Of a DNA stretch of 60,000 bases, positions 34,537 to 49,300 are shown piece after piece (the stretch's first letter is position 1; every line of letters begins with the position of its first letter). A model generated the notes under the pieces. It searched no databases. It worked only from the letters and a program-made list of their open reading frames with translations, and had not been told where the DNA came from. Source of the DNA: Hydractinia symbiolongicarpus (taxonomy: Eukaryota; Cnidaria; Hydrozoa; Anthoathecata; Hydractiniidae); assembly GCF_029227915.1 (NCBI RefSeq), contig NC_079875.1:14135001-14195000 (forward strand), read 5' to 3'. The translations under genes and the position numbers were made by a program.

Positions 34537-37363
34537 AAAACGATGGTTAAACTCAAAAAATAGCTATCATTCAATGCCCAGCGCGAGCTCCACGCTTTTT
34601 CTAAATCGTGGAAAAGGAATCGAACGAGGTGCCGTGGCCTTTGTTGGGATGATTTATAACATTTATGGGCCTATTAATACCATATTAGGAAGAATCATAA
34701 TGGCGGTCCATATAAATATATGAAGCGACATCACTGACATGGTCTATCTTTCTCTAAAAAAATATATAATCTTTAGGCCAATCATTTGTAGAGTGGCGTG
34801 AAACCAGGCTCCTTAAACTGGAATAATGGTAACCGGAGTAGTCTCCGTTTGTGTGTTTTGGTCGGTTTTTTGGTCGGCTTCATACTATCAAAAAGAGCAT
34901 AGCTAGCCACATAATTAACAGAAATGACCTGTAGTAATGAAAAAAATGTGTGTGTTGATACAAAGGCGACTAGAATAACGATTTTAGGGTACACTACTGT
35001 CCATCCTGTAGCCGTTAGCCCCAAGCAGTGCCAGAGCTGTCGCGTGTATGCTGCTGTTCAAGCCGTACAAACGCGTTATTACGAAAAAACAATTTGATAT
35101 ATTCCCTCTCACTTAAGCCAGTATTTCTTAAAGAACGATTCTGTATAAAACAGCAGACTGCAAAGATTGATGATATTAAGTAAAATAATATTGAAGCTAA
35201 AATTGGTAAAGTCTGCTCTTAAATGGAGAAAAGATAATATTGAGAAAAAACAACTCAAATGCATTTTCAATATTAGACTACTTAAAAACTATAAATTATC
35301 CTAAATAGTAGGCCTAGTAAGTCAGGAGTAAAATCATGCACACAAGCAGCGCATCACTCTCCCTAATTACCGATGATGTGCAACACACCATTCAGAAAAT
35401 TGGCACAGCTGTATTTAATTTTCTTGCAAGTGGAGCAAGTTAGGCTTTGACCTCCTGTTCTCAGTAGCTAAGCCTACAGAAAGTGCTAAATAATTGTGTT
35501 CGCGTCCTCCGACCGACTCACTTTTGGTAATAAAAACCTGAGTCAGTAAGTCGGAAAAAGACCGAGAAAAAATTTCGCGAAATATTTTTTAAAAAGAAAT
35601 TTTTTTTCGCAAGAACGAATTTATGCAAAATTGACAAAAACTCGCGAAAATTAATTTCGGTAAGAATTAATTTCTTTAGGGCACTTCTGTGGCTACTGAC
35701 AGTTTACAGGGCGGCGAAAAATGGTCTACAAACGATATCGAGTGGCGCTGTACTGTCTTGGCCCTGGGAACGAATTTGCTTGCTCTGATCTGAAAATACC
35801 GGGGAAAAATACGCCCGACTGACTCATTTTTGCAGGGTCTACATGATGCGAACTCGACATATTTTTGATGATGGCTTAAGCCTCTTAGGTCTTGTTTTGT
35901 AGCAAAATTATATAATGTTCAAAACATTCCAAATCCAAGGCACTTAGTTCCCTAAAATTGAAGGTTCAAAGTCTAACTTGCACGACTTGCAGGAAAATTG
36001 AATATGGTTGTAGTTCTGAAAAGACGTATGATTGTCAAAAAGACAGGCATAAAAGCATCATAGGCGTGTGGTTAAACAAATTTCACTATTTTCTTGTTCC
36101 CTTTATGTAGCATTTTAACTACTTAAAAGAAATGTATATAATAACATAAGTTTGAATTAAAATCATGCCACTGCAATGCCCTTTTTACTTCAATCACCTA
36201 AACTTTTAAAAAAACTACAACCTCTGTAATTTTGGTCAGCACTGGACATTTGCCTACGTAATGGCTAAGGTACTTTTAAATAAGATGGTAAAATTGACAT
36301 AAGAAGTCCTTGTTCAAAAGATATTGAAAATATAACGACAAAACAAAATTTTTTTTCTAGAGCATGGCTTTGTTACTTGGTGCTGCATTGTAACCATTAA
36401 AAGTGCCTAAGGGAAAATTTATATGACAAACATTTAAGCATCGTTAAAAACAGTTTACATTGTAACCACTTGTGGTTAAATTAAATCATGATGGAAAAAC
36501 CTAAAATCTATCTAATTAAATGTTTTTTCTGTGTTGAATGTCAGTATTTATTAATGCATTTGAACTAATGCTTTTTCTTGCATATTATTTTACAGTTTTT
36601 ATTTTTTATATATAAATATAGTTTTTTCTGGTAAATAAGAAAATCTTTGAAAGGAAAAATTTAGAAAAGCTATATATTTCACTTTTTTAAATGTTAAATG
36701 CCAAAACATCAAAACTCACTTTTTATAAACTAAACATTAAGCTAAAAGACTAATTTGAGAACAAGGCTTTACGTCAAGATTAGAACGCTAAAAATATGTT
36801 GCTTTAAAATAGCCACAGTGTTCTAATATGTGCAAAAATTGAAATTTTGATAACTGGCTAGGACTAAGCTGGGGTGAGGAAAGGATAGCATGCCAAATTT
36901 AATTAAGGCATGCCTGAAGGAGTACACATGTCACTGCACGCCATTTCTGACCAGGACTAAATAGCCAATTTGCCATATGTGGTCCTTCCATTCTTGCCTG
37001 TCAGGATGCTCGTATAAATACAAAGCTATTGTAAACATGTGCAACTCATCCGTAGGTAGTATTGGCATTGAGGATAGTGTCATCTTGCTCAAGTTCTAAT
37101 GTTTACAATTGGGTTATATAAGAGCTAACTTGCAGTCAGGACCAACTGATTTACTTTACGGCTGTTGTTTCAATTTTGACAAAGTATATTTTGATTTTAT
37201 GCTGCTTACCAATTCCTAAAATCGAGTGAAAGTCTGCAAATGTTAGTGAAATGCTAAATTTGTTTTTGACTTCGTATTTAGCACAGTTTTGTTTTTCTGT
37301 GTGTTTGAAAATGACAAACTACTAACTGTGGTCTTTATAAATGCTTAATGAAAATCTGATTTT
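34537..37363. other. Intergenic region between divergent ZFR and USP3
   Basis: No coding exon was recognised. Short frames (34256-34723 on +, overlapping ZFR exon 1, and 34782-35024 on -) are shadows or chance. The stretch around 35560-35690 is rich in TTTCGCGAAA-like words. CCGACCGACTCA near 35510 and CCCGACTGACTCA near 35813 may mark a degraded transposon. Promoters of both genes should lie here, but no TATA box or initiator is convincing. Confidence 0.45.
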
Positions 37364-37365
37364 AG
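37364..37365 (+). other. 3' splice acceptor 10 nt upstream of the USP3 start codon
   Basis: CTGATTTTAG ends here and is followed by TTACCCTAAA and the ATG at 37376. Confidence 0.45.
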
Positions 37366-37375
37366 TTACCCTAAA

Positions 37376-40300
37376 ATGGAATGTAAACACTTAGACAAAG
37401 CTGTTGATATATCACCTACCTTTGTAAGAAAGTTAATTGAAGAAAATAGAAATTTATGGACATGTGCAGGTAATAGAGTAATATTTCAGTTTTTTATGAC
37501 CATTTTGATATGGCGCTAATTATGGCAATATAACAACTTTGTGTATCTATACCTGATGGCTTATGTGTGCATATACATTGTTTAGGTTTACTGAACTTGT
37601 CATGAGGCATTCATTTATACATCGACATATTTGTATTATATTTAAATTGTGATTTTTATTATGCCATGCCTTAACTGCTTTGTTCGTATTATGTTGGGTA
37701 AATAAAAGGATTGCGGCAGTTTTTGAAAACAATAAAGATCAGTAAAATAACAAATCAGTTCCCATAATCATCTTTTTTATCTTTTGTAAGTGTCATAATT
37801 TTATTTTGAAAATTATGGTAGATTGAACAGGTAGGTTGATGTATCTGACTGTGCAGTGGGACATGGCTTTTAGTGAAAGCTGTAAATACTCACAACAAGG
37901 CCATCATGTATAACTGTGGTTTGCTGTTCTAGTCATTGAGCATTGACTACTATGCTGTGTTGTAAAATTGATTTGAATTTTTTATTTTTTAGAATGCCGT
38001 TCAAATAAAAGTCCATGGATGTGTTTAAAATGTGGTATGGTCTTATGTGGCAGGTTTGTGTTTTTAGTTATGGTGATTTCATAATAATTATTAGTATTAA
38101 AAACTACGATCATTTTGTCATTATTTAAAACTGGGAGACATCTATTGCTTATTCTGCATTAGGTGGGTTTGCAATACACTGATAGCTGCTAACGAATACA
38201 AGTTATTTGACAACTTTAAATTGTTAAAGGTAGTGACTGCTTAAATCAAGTATTCAGTTAACTGAAAGATCAAATCTTACTATTTATGAATTTCAAGTTA
38301 GAAGTTGAAGAATAAAATTTCCAAGCTCTAATGTTGTTTTTCTGATTTTCGAAGCTTCCCCTTTATGCTTCCGTTCACATTCTCTATTTTAAAAACAAAA
38401 ACAAGGCTTTTGTAATATGTATTCTATTTACGTCAGTGGTCATGTTCCATCAAAACACAAAACCAATAGGTCTCAAGGAAATGAATGTATTTATCGGAAA
38501 AAATGTGAGTTTTACCCCCATCACCAAGAGGTAAAATTCGAAAGAATAATTTATTACTTTTCTTCTTCCTTTCAAAACTTTGAAAAAATTAAGGGCCTAC
38601 ACATTGGAAAAAAATTACGTAAAAGGAGAAGGAAAATACAGAAGTGATATTACTGTTAGATCATGCAACCAACTACATTTTTGGATTTTTTTGGTGGTAC
38701 ATATTTGGCACATTCTTTTAAAATATAAGAATAATAAATCGTAGATGGACATGCTTTAAAAAAAATCCTGACCGACCTTAAGAGTTATTACAATAAATAC
38801 ATTTTATTACTTTACTTGTATCCTCTCCAAGAACTATCCACCTCTTGAACTTCCGTTGGGACTAGGGTACTCTTGACGTATCCTACAAGAGGGTATGCCA
38901 CGACTTACACCCCTTCAGAATCATTAAAACTATGCTGGGTTTTCGAGTCAACTCGCTCTAACGGGTTCATATTGAAAGTATGTATTGAACGAATAGAATG
39001 CAATCTACATATGTATCCCACAAGGAATAAAATGACAAAGGCATCTCAGTGTTACTTCAGGGGGTTAATGTTTTTTTTGTTTCAGTCCTGAAAGTAGTAT
39101 ATGACCACTGATGTCAAACTTATAATTACGCATATTAATTTTTTACCCAGTCTTTAACTGCACAAACATTGAGAATGAACAAAGCTGTGCTTTGACATGG
39201 CCAAACAAAATAAAGTTTTGTTTATGTTTGTTTTTATCAAAGATTAAAGGGACAGGTAGCAGTTTTCTTTGTCAGTATACAAATATAAGTTAATACAGCC
39301 ATTATAATTTTCAAGCAGTTGCTACCTTTGAAATTTTTATTTGAAATTTTTTTTTACCCATTGTAGGACCATATGTTTGTTTCCTGTAAAATGTAGAAAT
39401 AAAAGTTGAACCAACAAACTAGTACATGTATAAAAATAATAGACTTTAGTCAATTATTTAATTTTATGTAAACAGTAACAAATATTGAAAGAATAAAATG
39501 TAATTCATGTATTATGTCTCAGTATTTTAGAAATGTTTCTATCTTAAGAAATTCACATAAAGTAGGCTAAAATTCCTAAAAAAAGTTCTCCTGAATATAC
39601 TTTACAGAGACTCTTGAAATAAATATGATACGTTTATCTCGTGTTTTTTTTAAAAAAAAATAACAGCTGCTTGGCTTATTTTATGTGCTGGTTGCAAGAA
39701 ACAAACATATTTTTAACAATGGCCTATGTTTGTTTTAGTTATATTGAAGCCTTGTTTTTTGTGCTTGAATGTTTCTACCTTGATAACATTGATCTAAAAT
39801 TTTTTTTTTCAGAATATTTTTTATATTTGTTTGAAATTGACACTTTTACCTTGGAACGTCATTAAACCCTAATACAAAGGAAAATTAAGATTTTTTTATC
39901 TCTTGATTAGCAGAGCTAACAAGTAATTATTTATTGTCTTAAATATTTGAAAGTCGTGAAATTGTCCATCATATAAACCAATTTCAAATGTCTGGTATAG
40001 GTATGTGAATGGACATTGCAAAGCACATGGTGAATCCAATGAATTTCATTTTGTATGCATTGATGCTTCACTTATGGTGTTTTGGTAAGTATCAAAATCA
40101 TTGAAGCAAGTTTATGCTGCATTTTCATCCTCTGTTTATCTACTTTTTCCTAATTTTGTGTAGCTATCAATGCGATGATTTTGTCATTAATGATACTGAA
40201 ACTGGAACAGTGGAGTTAATACGAACTGCACTGCAAACTGAAATCCCACAGTAAGTAGGATTTTATGAAATTAATTGTTGGCATGCTTCAAAATTTCAAA

Positions 40301-43300
40301 TGACTAGAGGATGTTCTGTTTTATGTTTCAGTCAAAGAAAAAGAAGAAAACGAACAGAAGAACAGTTACTGCATCCAGAAACTCCTAAAAAGTTATTAAA
40401 ATCTTCATCAAAAGTAAGATTATTGTTGTTTTCGCTTTTAAATTTAAAAAATAAACAAACCAAGCTATACAGTTTTAAAAGACAACTGTGTAATGTCTAT
40501 ATTTTCATCAGTTCAAGATGAAGCAGTCTTTTTCAGGAGATGCCTTGGCACACGCCTAAATTGTTTCAGGTGTGTGATTAATCGCACGCCTGAAAAATAA
40601 ATATTGAGTTTTCAAAATCAACCTGTAAAATCCATTTTAATTCATGAGCAAGCCTATTCATAGCCTTCTTGACCATCCTAGCTAAATCTCATACCTGACT
40701 CCTGACTTAGTTAAAAAACCTCATAGACATAAATCTCTCTTGCCTGGCTCCTTCGTCGTTGGTAACCAGGTTTTACATAAGAAATCCAGCCATGCAGTTC
40801 TTAACTAATGTGGAGGTGAATGCCGACGGAACACGGATAAAGCAAGTCTGCAAAGCTGCATTTTCAGGCGGAACAGACATTTTATCATGGATTTAATTGT
40901 AGATAATTTCTTCATTTGAAAAAACAATTGGGGACCATAGCAGGCTCGAATTTAATTGATTTTTTTCTTTATGCCGCAAGTGTTATTTTTATTCAAACAA
41001 TTTTAAACGCTGTATAATTTTTTTTTCTGTATAATTTTGTTAAAATGTAGCTGAAATTTCTAAATGAATTTTGAAGTCTTATTTAAGCCACATGGATAAA
41101 GATTTTTTTTAATTTGAAAACCAAGCATATTTTTGCCTATTTGCTTGTGATGACCTGCAAAATAAACAATAAATTTATGAAAATGACAGCATAGTCATGC
41201 ATAATTTTTCGGACATGTAGAAAAGGAAGTTAAGATTGAGAGAGTCGCTATACCATCCTGTTTGTGAGCTTGAATTATTTGCCATAACTGTTTTTCTTTT
41301 ATCAACAAAATCTTAAAACAACTAACATGTGGCTAAACAAAGTGAGTTATATATGTTGTCATTAGTGAAATCAGGTCAACATCTTAGGCTATAAAAAAAT
41401 GTACCAAACTTTGCTGTAGTGCACTAAGCACTATAGACACATTTAACATGGTACATTTCACCGCTTTAAATCTTGATTATTTTGTTTTTAATTTAATTGT
41501 TACATATAAGCTCTGTTTTCATCTTTGTTCTAAACGTTTTGTAAATTCTTTTAAACCTCTTATTTGTAGGAAAACATGTACAGCAATTCACCCAAAAAAT
41601 TAAAGACTGTTGGAATTCGGAACCTTGGAAATACATGCTTTATGAATGCTATTTTACAGTCTCTAAGGTTTGTAAATAGATGTATTATTTTTTCTGTTTG
41701 CTATTGGATGGAGGAACCATTTTCTCAAATCAACAACTTAGCAGAGATTTAGTACATATTTTTTATTAAATAACAATGTCAGCTTGATGATGTCAACTGT
41801 CATGTCCAATAAATTGAACCTTTTTTTAGTCCATGTGAGCTAGCCAGCAGGAATTAAATCTCTCTATGGAAAAAACAAAACGAAAAGTTTCAATTTCTCA
41901 CTGACTACATTGGAGGAGGGCAACGCTATTTAGAGGAATAGTAGTATCCCCCCTGAAGAAGATGCATTATTGATTTCCTATTTCCCATTCTTAGATCTCC
42001 CTGAGCAAGATTTTTTGTGATTTGTATGTAGCAAATATCATATATCGATATATGAATATCGATATATTTATGGTGAAGGGTCTCCTTAAGATGGTGAAGG
42101 GTCTTTTTAAGAGACAAGAGAGGAGTTGAACGTCCTCCACCATACCTTAGTTTAAAGGGGCGATTGTGGAAGTCCCATGAAATGCCACATAGTGATGGTG
42201 TCACTTTAAAAAACACCCAGTCTGGTCTGTGAACCGTTGGCGCTAGGAAGGGCATCCAGCTGTAAAACAATGCCAAAACTCTTTAATAATGGCCGTAAGA
42301 ATAGTTAATCAGACAAACTGCGTAAACGGGGCTGGAACTCTAAGGAGTGAAGGTGTCGCACACGGTAGGACAGATGTCAGATGTGAGCATCGTCAGACCG
42401 TTACCAAGCTATCACATCACAAGGTAGATAACACTAGGTTGAGGATGGCTAGTGTAAATGTTGGTACTCTGAGAGGTAGAGCAGGTGAAGTAGTTGAAAT
42501 GTTAGAACGTAGATCTGTTGATATGTGTTGTGTTCAGGAAGTTAGGTGGAGAGGAGCTTCAGTGAGATTTGTGGAAGGTAGGAGGGCAAGGTATAAGCTT
42601 TTTTGGATTGGTAATAGTGATGGATATGGAGGAGTTGGCATATTCGTTGCAGAGAAGTGGGTAGAAAAAGTAATAGATGTTATGCGTGTTAATAGTCGTA
42701 TTATAGTGATAAAGTTTTTGATAGGTAATAGGATTGTCACTTGTCTGTCAGTTTATGCTCCACAGTGTGGACTCAGTGAGGAAGATAAAGATAAGTTTTA
42801 TGATGAGTTAATAGCAGTCACATCAAAGTTTGGAGACACTGAACTTGTCATGGTGGGCGGCGACTTTAATGGTCATGTTGGGAAGTCATCTGAAGGTTAT
42901 AGAGGTGTGCATGGAGGCTATGGATTTGGGAGCAGAAATAAGGAAGGGGAGAGATTGCTTGAGTTTGGAATGGCAACGGACATGGTGGTTTGCAACACAT
43001 CATTCAGTAAGAGACAGAGTAGGCTGATAACATATGAGTCAGGTGGTTGTAAGACACAGATAGATTACTTTTTGGTTAGAAAGTCAGACAAGAAAGTGGT
43101 GAAGGACGTGAAAGTTATATTGGGGGAAGAGTGTTGTTTGTGATATTATCTTGAAAAGTGTCAAAGAAGCCAAGGGAAAGTACAGGCCCCGTCGAAAAGT
43201 CTGGAAGCTGAAGGAAGAGATTGTAGCAAGACAATTTAGTGCAAAAGTTTAGCAGTTAGCCTACAATAGTCAATGTAATAGTGACAATGTTGAAAATACT

Positions 43301-46300
43301 TGGACTACTTTGAAGAATTGTCTTCTAGAAGCTTCTGATGATACCTGTGGGTGGACGAAAGGACCAGCTAGACATAGACAGACCTGGTGGTGGAATAATG
43401 AGGTTGACCAGTGTATAAAGGAAAAGAGGAAACTTTGGAAAGAGTGGAAGTCAGGTGGTAGTAAAAATATTTACTTAGAAGCTAAGCGTCGGGCTCGTAC
43501 AGCAGTGTATAAGGCAAAATCAGAAGCAGAGAGAAACAGATTTGCAGATGTGTTAAGAAGGGAAGACCAGCGCAATGAGGTATTCAAGATAGCAAAGCAA
43601 ATGAAGAAGACTAATCAAGATATTGTAGGTGAGAAGTGTATACGTAATGATGATGGTGTTTTGGCTAGCACAGAGGAGGAGAAAAGGGTAGCTTGGAAGA
43701 ATCATTATCAGAGGTTGCTTAACACTGAGTTTGATTGGGACAAGGATAATTTGTCTGATGATGATGTCGTAGAAGGGCCAGCTATGCAGATCAAGACAGA
43801 ATGGGTAGTGGAGGCTATTAGGAAAATGAAGATTGGCAAGGCTGCAGGAGTATCAGGTATTGTTGCAGAGATGGTAAAAGCATCTGGATATATTGGAGTT
43901 GAGCTTATTACAAGTCTTGCTAACCAGATTATAAAGGATGGTGCTATTCCGAGTGAGTGGCAGTCGAGTGTAATAGTGAATTGTTTCAAAGGCAAGGGTG
44001 ATGCATTAGAAAGGGGTAACTATAGAGGTTTGAAGTTGGTTGATCAAGTAATGAAAGTTATTGAAAGAGTGATTGATAAGTTACTTAGAGAAAGAATTGA
44101 TATAGATAAGATGCAATTTGGTTTTGTTCCAGGGCGTGGCACTACAGATGCAATATTTTTACTCAGACAGCTTCAGGAAAAGTATTTAGGAAAGAGAAAG
44201 AATCTCTATTTTGCCTTTGTAGATTTAGAGAAAGCTTTTGATAGAGTGCCACGTAAAGTTATTTGGTGGGCTATGAGAAAATTAGGTGTGGATGAGTGGC
44301 TAGTTACGATGGTTCAGTCTATGTACAGCAATGCTAGAAGTCGTGTCAGGATTAACGATTCACTTAGTGATGAATTTAGTGTAAATGTTGGTGTACATCA
44401 GGGTTCTGTACTTAGTCCTTTGTTGTTTATTCTAGTCTTAGAAGCGCTGTCGATGGAGTTCAGAACAGGTTGTCCATGGGAGTTATTGTATGCAGATGAT
44501 TTGGTTCTCATAGCAGAGTCGATGGAAGAATTAGTTGAAAAGTTTGAGAAGTGGAAGAAAGGACTAGAAGAGAAAGGGATGAAGGTAAACACAGCAAAGT
44601 CTAAAGTCATGATAAGTAGCATTGCAGCCAAGTGTGACCTTGTAGTTGGAAAGTGGCCTTGTGGAGTTTGCAGGAAAGGGGTTGGTAGTAACTCAATTTT
44701 TTGTCAGACTTGCAAGCATTGGGTACATAAAAAGTGCAGTAGTATTAGTGGAAGGTTAAGAGCTGGCATACAGTTTGTATGCAAGCGTTGCAAAGGTGAG
44801 ATTATAGAGAATGAAGTATTTCCAGCTTTAATGATGTACAACAGTGGCTCGTTAGAGATAGTTAAGAACTTCTGTTACTTAGGTGATATGTTGGGCAGTG
44901 AAGGGGGTGTTGGAAGAAGTGTTACTTGCAGGATAGGTTCTGCTTGGAAAAAGTTTAGAGAGTTACTTCCTTTATTGACTAGCAGAGTCCTGTCAATTGA
45001 GGTAAAAGGTAGGTTGTATGAGGCCTGTGTAAGAAGTGTTATGTTGTACGGTAGTGAGACATGGGCAGTGAAGCAGGAAGATCTTGACCGTTTAGAAAGG
45101 AATGATATGAGAATGGTTAGGTGGATGTGTAATGCCAGTCTGAGAGACAGAAAGAGTTCAGATGAGCTAAGAAGCAGGCTAAGTCTCCGTAGAATTAAAG
45201 ATGTTATCCAGATAAGAAGATTGAATTGGCTGGGGCACTTGGAAAGAATGGAGGAGGATAATTGGGTAAGAAAGTGTAGAGACTTGATAGTTCCTGGGGC
45301 AAAGCCCAGAGGCAGACCGAGAAAGACTTGGCAGGAGGTTATAAGGACAGACTTGATAGAGAGGAAGTTGAGTTTAGATCTAACACAGTCTAGATCAGAT
45401 TGGAAGAGGGTCATTAATATACCCCGTCCAACCCATGCTAGCATGGAAAACGGACGTTAAGCCGAGAATGATGATAACCGTTTCAGGCATTCTTCTGGAT
45501 TTGGTGAATTGGTCAAGTTCTCATAATGTTTTACAGGCAGATTTGATATTGCACCTACGTTGTTTTGAGTGTATGAACGCTTGTGTGTGTGTGTATGTGC
45601 TATGCGACATTTTCTTGAACAGCTCTGCATTCTGTGCTTTGTTCTTTTGTCTTATTAAACTTTTTCGTATAAGTACTGTTTTTTTTTTCAGTAATCTAAA
45701 ACACTTCAGCTGCTATTTCAAGGAGCTTCCTGCAATCGAGTTAAACGATGAGAAAGGAGACAATGGAAAGATTAAAAAATATTACACTCGTAGCTATCAA
45801 CCTGACGATCTGTAAGTTGTGGTTTTACCAAAAAAGCATTTTATGCCCCACAAAACTTTCCTTAAAGTTTCCCTTTTTTAAATACCATTTTTAGCCAAAG
45901 TTAAACAAACATCGATTGCCGAGCATAATAGTAATATTAGAATCAATTTTTTTATTTAATTTAAATTTGTCCAAAATAAAAATTTGAAACAAAAACAAAA
46001 AAACCTGTTACAGGACTGATATCAAATGCAGGAATACACCATACTACAGGGTAGCCAAAATTCAGATTTGGTGATACTCTTGTGATTTTGATAGTTAATC
46101 AATTTTAAGAATGGTTACTTTGTATTTTTAGATCTTTGGTGGAGGAACTTCGTAAAATTCTTTGCGCTTTATGGCAAGGTGCAACTGCAGCTATATCCCC
46201 AGATGCATTATTTTCTGTTGTTTGGAAAGTTGTTCCACGTTTTAGGTTGGTTAATGTGGAAGAATTTTACTGATAGTTGTGGTGCATTGCCAACTGTTTC

Positions 46301-49300
46301 TCTATTACTACACTCTCTTCTTCTTTTGTTTTGTTTTTTAAATGTTCGCACACACAAAACAGTCTAAGATTAATAGCATTCCATTTGTAAATTTAACGTG
46401 TAACACATGTATATTATATATGTACCTACTAAATGGCAGAAAATGAGTAAATAAGCTCCAAGAGGCTATAATGTTTTACTGTGGGATAGAAATCTTTGAT
46501 AAAATAAGGATAAACATCTGAATTGACGAATACCATGAAACAGTCAACAAAATACATATATATATAATATTTTTTTACTTTTTTGCCCTAAAATCAACTT
46601 ATAAGAGGTCTTATTACATGACATTAATGTTACCTCTAAGGTCTTTAGTTAAAGGGTTAAGTATTTGTAACTAAGGGAGTATTTGTTTACTAATGTTGCT
46701 ATGTGTTGTTTAATGACATTTTTTCTGTTTAGAGGTTACCAACAACATGACGCACATGAATTTATGCATTATCTGTTAGATCGAGTTCATACTGAATTGT
46801 TACAAACTAATATTTTTTCGAATGGCCGTGATACAATTGTATCTGGAATATTTGGTGGGCAGCTACAAAGTGAGGTAAAAATGAATATTGGTTAATGCTT
46901 TATTTAAACGTTCCACAACTACTAAAAACTTTATTACCTTTTGTTGATTTTCTATGATAAAAGCACCAGAACTGATCTCAATTTTTACTGTGTACCAATA
47001 AAACTTTCCGAAGGAACTTTTTTTACTGGAAAAGAATTTAATAGGGATCTAGCTTTATATTCATTGAAAATAGCCATTGATTGAGAAAAAGTAGAAAGCA
47101 ATCCTAATTCTGCATTGATCAACGTTGATAGATTTGACCAATTTCATTAAAATAGAAACCCATCTTTTTTCTGTTCTTTTAATTCTTTTTTCATGTTAAC
47201 TGAAGTTAATAAATTCTTATTCATTTTCAATAATTTAAATAAATGCCAAATGCTCTAAATATATTTTTAATTTTCTTTTCAGGTAACCTGTCTAAAATGT
47301 GGAACCATTTCAAAAAAGAAAGAACCTTATTGGGGTAAGTAGGAATAAAAGATTTCCCATAGTTAATCTGTGCTCAATTCTTTATCAGGGCACAGATCTG
47401 TGCTCAATTCAAGTTCTTTGATTTGCAGCAAGGGAAAAAACAGCAGCATCTTTAGCTGTACACAAATTTTTGATATATTGTCATGTATAAAACTAGTTTA
47501 ACAATTTCCTTATCTGAATCCTTTTTTTTTTTTTTTGAGATATGCGAGTGCTCTGAATGTTGATTTGCTAATAATTTTTTCCCTTACTCTAGATTTATCT
47601 CTTGACATTCCATGTAAATCGTCCAAGAAATCGAGTGGTCAAAAATTAGAACCTAAATCCAAAGTTTGTCATCTAACGGGTATGTTGCAGCTGTTTATAA
47701 AATGGATTTTCACATTTTAGTGACATTCCTTATTTGTTATGCTTATTTATTAGATTGTTTACAACGTTTTATCGAAGTTGAAGAACTTGATGAATCCGAA
47801 TGGTACACATGTGAGAAATGTAAAAAGAAGCAGCCGTCAACGAAAAAATTCTGGTTATTACAGCTGCCTAACGTATAATGTTACAATTATTTGTAAAAAC
47901 ACTTCTTAGATTTACAAAAAATGATAACTTTTCAAAACTCTCTTCAAAACTTTGCTAATTAATACATCCCACACAATACTTGGTAGTTAAAATAATATCC
48001 AGGCAAACTGGAAATGAGTAAATTAAAGTCTCGCCAATTATTAATCATAGATGATACTGTAAAATTAAAACCAGTAAAAATGGTAAAGTGATCAGCTTAA
48101 TTATCATCTATTTTCATTTTGAATCTTTTTCACCTCTTTTTAATGAATCTTTTCAATGTTTTTAAGAATTTGCAAAGTCTTTAACGTCTGGAAATAAAAC
48201 TGCTAAAGTTGCTATCTCGATCATTTAGGCTCAAAATTGTTAGTAAACCTTTTTAACATATTCTTCAATGCTGCCTTTAAATAAAATTTTGCATCATTTT
48301 TTTTTTATAGAATGTTTATTTATTTTTTTATATTTGCTAGGTATTATGTCTTCATTTAAAACGATTTCGTTATTCACCTCATGGTCGAACGAAAGTGGAC
48401 ACATTTGTTCGTTTTCCAATCACAGAGTTAAATATGAATAGTTACATGCTAAAACAAGGACAAGTAAGTCTTTTCATGTTTTGTTGTTATACCTCTTACA
48501 TCAGGCCAAGTTGACATGAAGTTTCTACAATACTTAAAAAAGCTTTAGTGATACTATGACTCCTTTATGAGTTTTTTTTAAAACTTATGACTCAGCGTTG
48601 CTTCATACCAATCACTTTTTCTTATTTTGATTTGTTTAGAAACAACATAGACTATCAACAAAGGCACATGTCTATGACTTAGCAGCTGCTGTTGTTCATC
48701 ATGGTAGCGGGTATGTGTTTTCTCCTTTGAAAGAAATTGCTCTTCTATATTTTAGTAAGGTTTAGTCCTAACTTATGCATTGGAAATGATTCCATTTGTG
48801 CTGTTTCTTTTTTTCTTCTATGCTTGTCACTAAAGTTGTTTTCTCCTGCTAAATGTTTTTTCGAAATAAACCATGATCACCATTGGCAAGTTAAGAATAC
48901 TCTAAGACTAACATAGAACATAATCTCAAATTTCAGCAATCAAAGCAAAACATCATTCTATAAGTGTATCTGATATTATGTTACACACCTTATGCCTTTG
49001 TACTTTTTGTTCTTGGATGTAATATATTATGCAAATGTATAACATTACCATTAATTTATGCCACATGTTGATTATAGTAAAATTGTTCTAAAATAATTTA
49101 TCTTTGATTGTGTGTGCGCAAACAAAAGTGATGTAAACAAAAGAAAGTTACTTTGGAACATCAAAAAATTACAGTCTATTATATCTTTATATTTTGTTTT
49201 TAGGGCTGGTTCTGGGCATTATACAACCTATGCTAGGCATGAAGGTTAGTTGTGAAACCATTTTGTATTATAATCTTTATAATAATGTGTGTCAGCATTT

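Larger units (their letters stand above)
41930..45477 (+). mobile_element. Full-size, disrupted RTE-like non-LTR retrotransposon (LINE)
   Basis: The insertion lies in USP3 intron 6 in the sense orientation. The 5' part before the first open frame includes GGCGCTAGGAAGGGCATCCA, which I associate with the leaders of similar invertebrate LINEs (from memory). Then come an AP-type endonuclease and a reverse transcriptase with a PHD-like zinc insertion. The element ends just past the stop in GCCGAGAATGATGATAA, a short (GAT)n-type tail of the kind used by RTE elements. The 3' border is supported by a truncated copy at 55566-55623 that ends at the same place. The 5' border is approximate. Clade assignment (RTE) is by style of the C-terminal region and is not certain. 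Confidence 0.85.

Noticed and set aside
44875-45444. 189-codon minus-strand frame
   Set aside because: It is antisense to the LINE reverse transcriptase C-terminal region.
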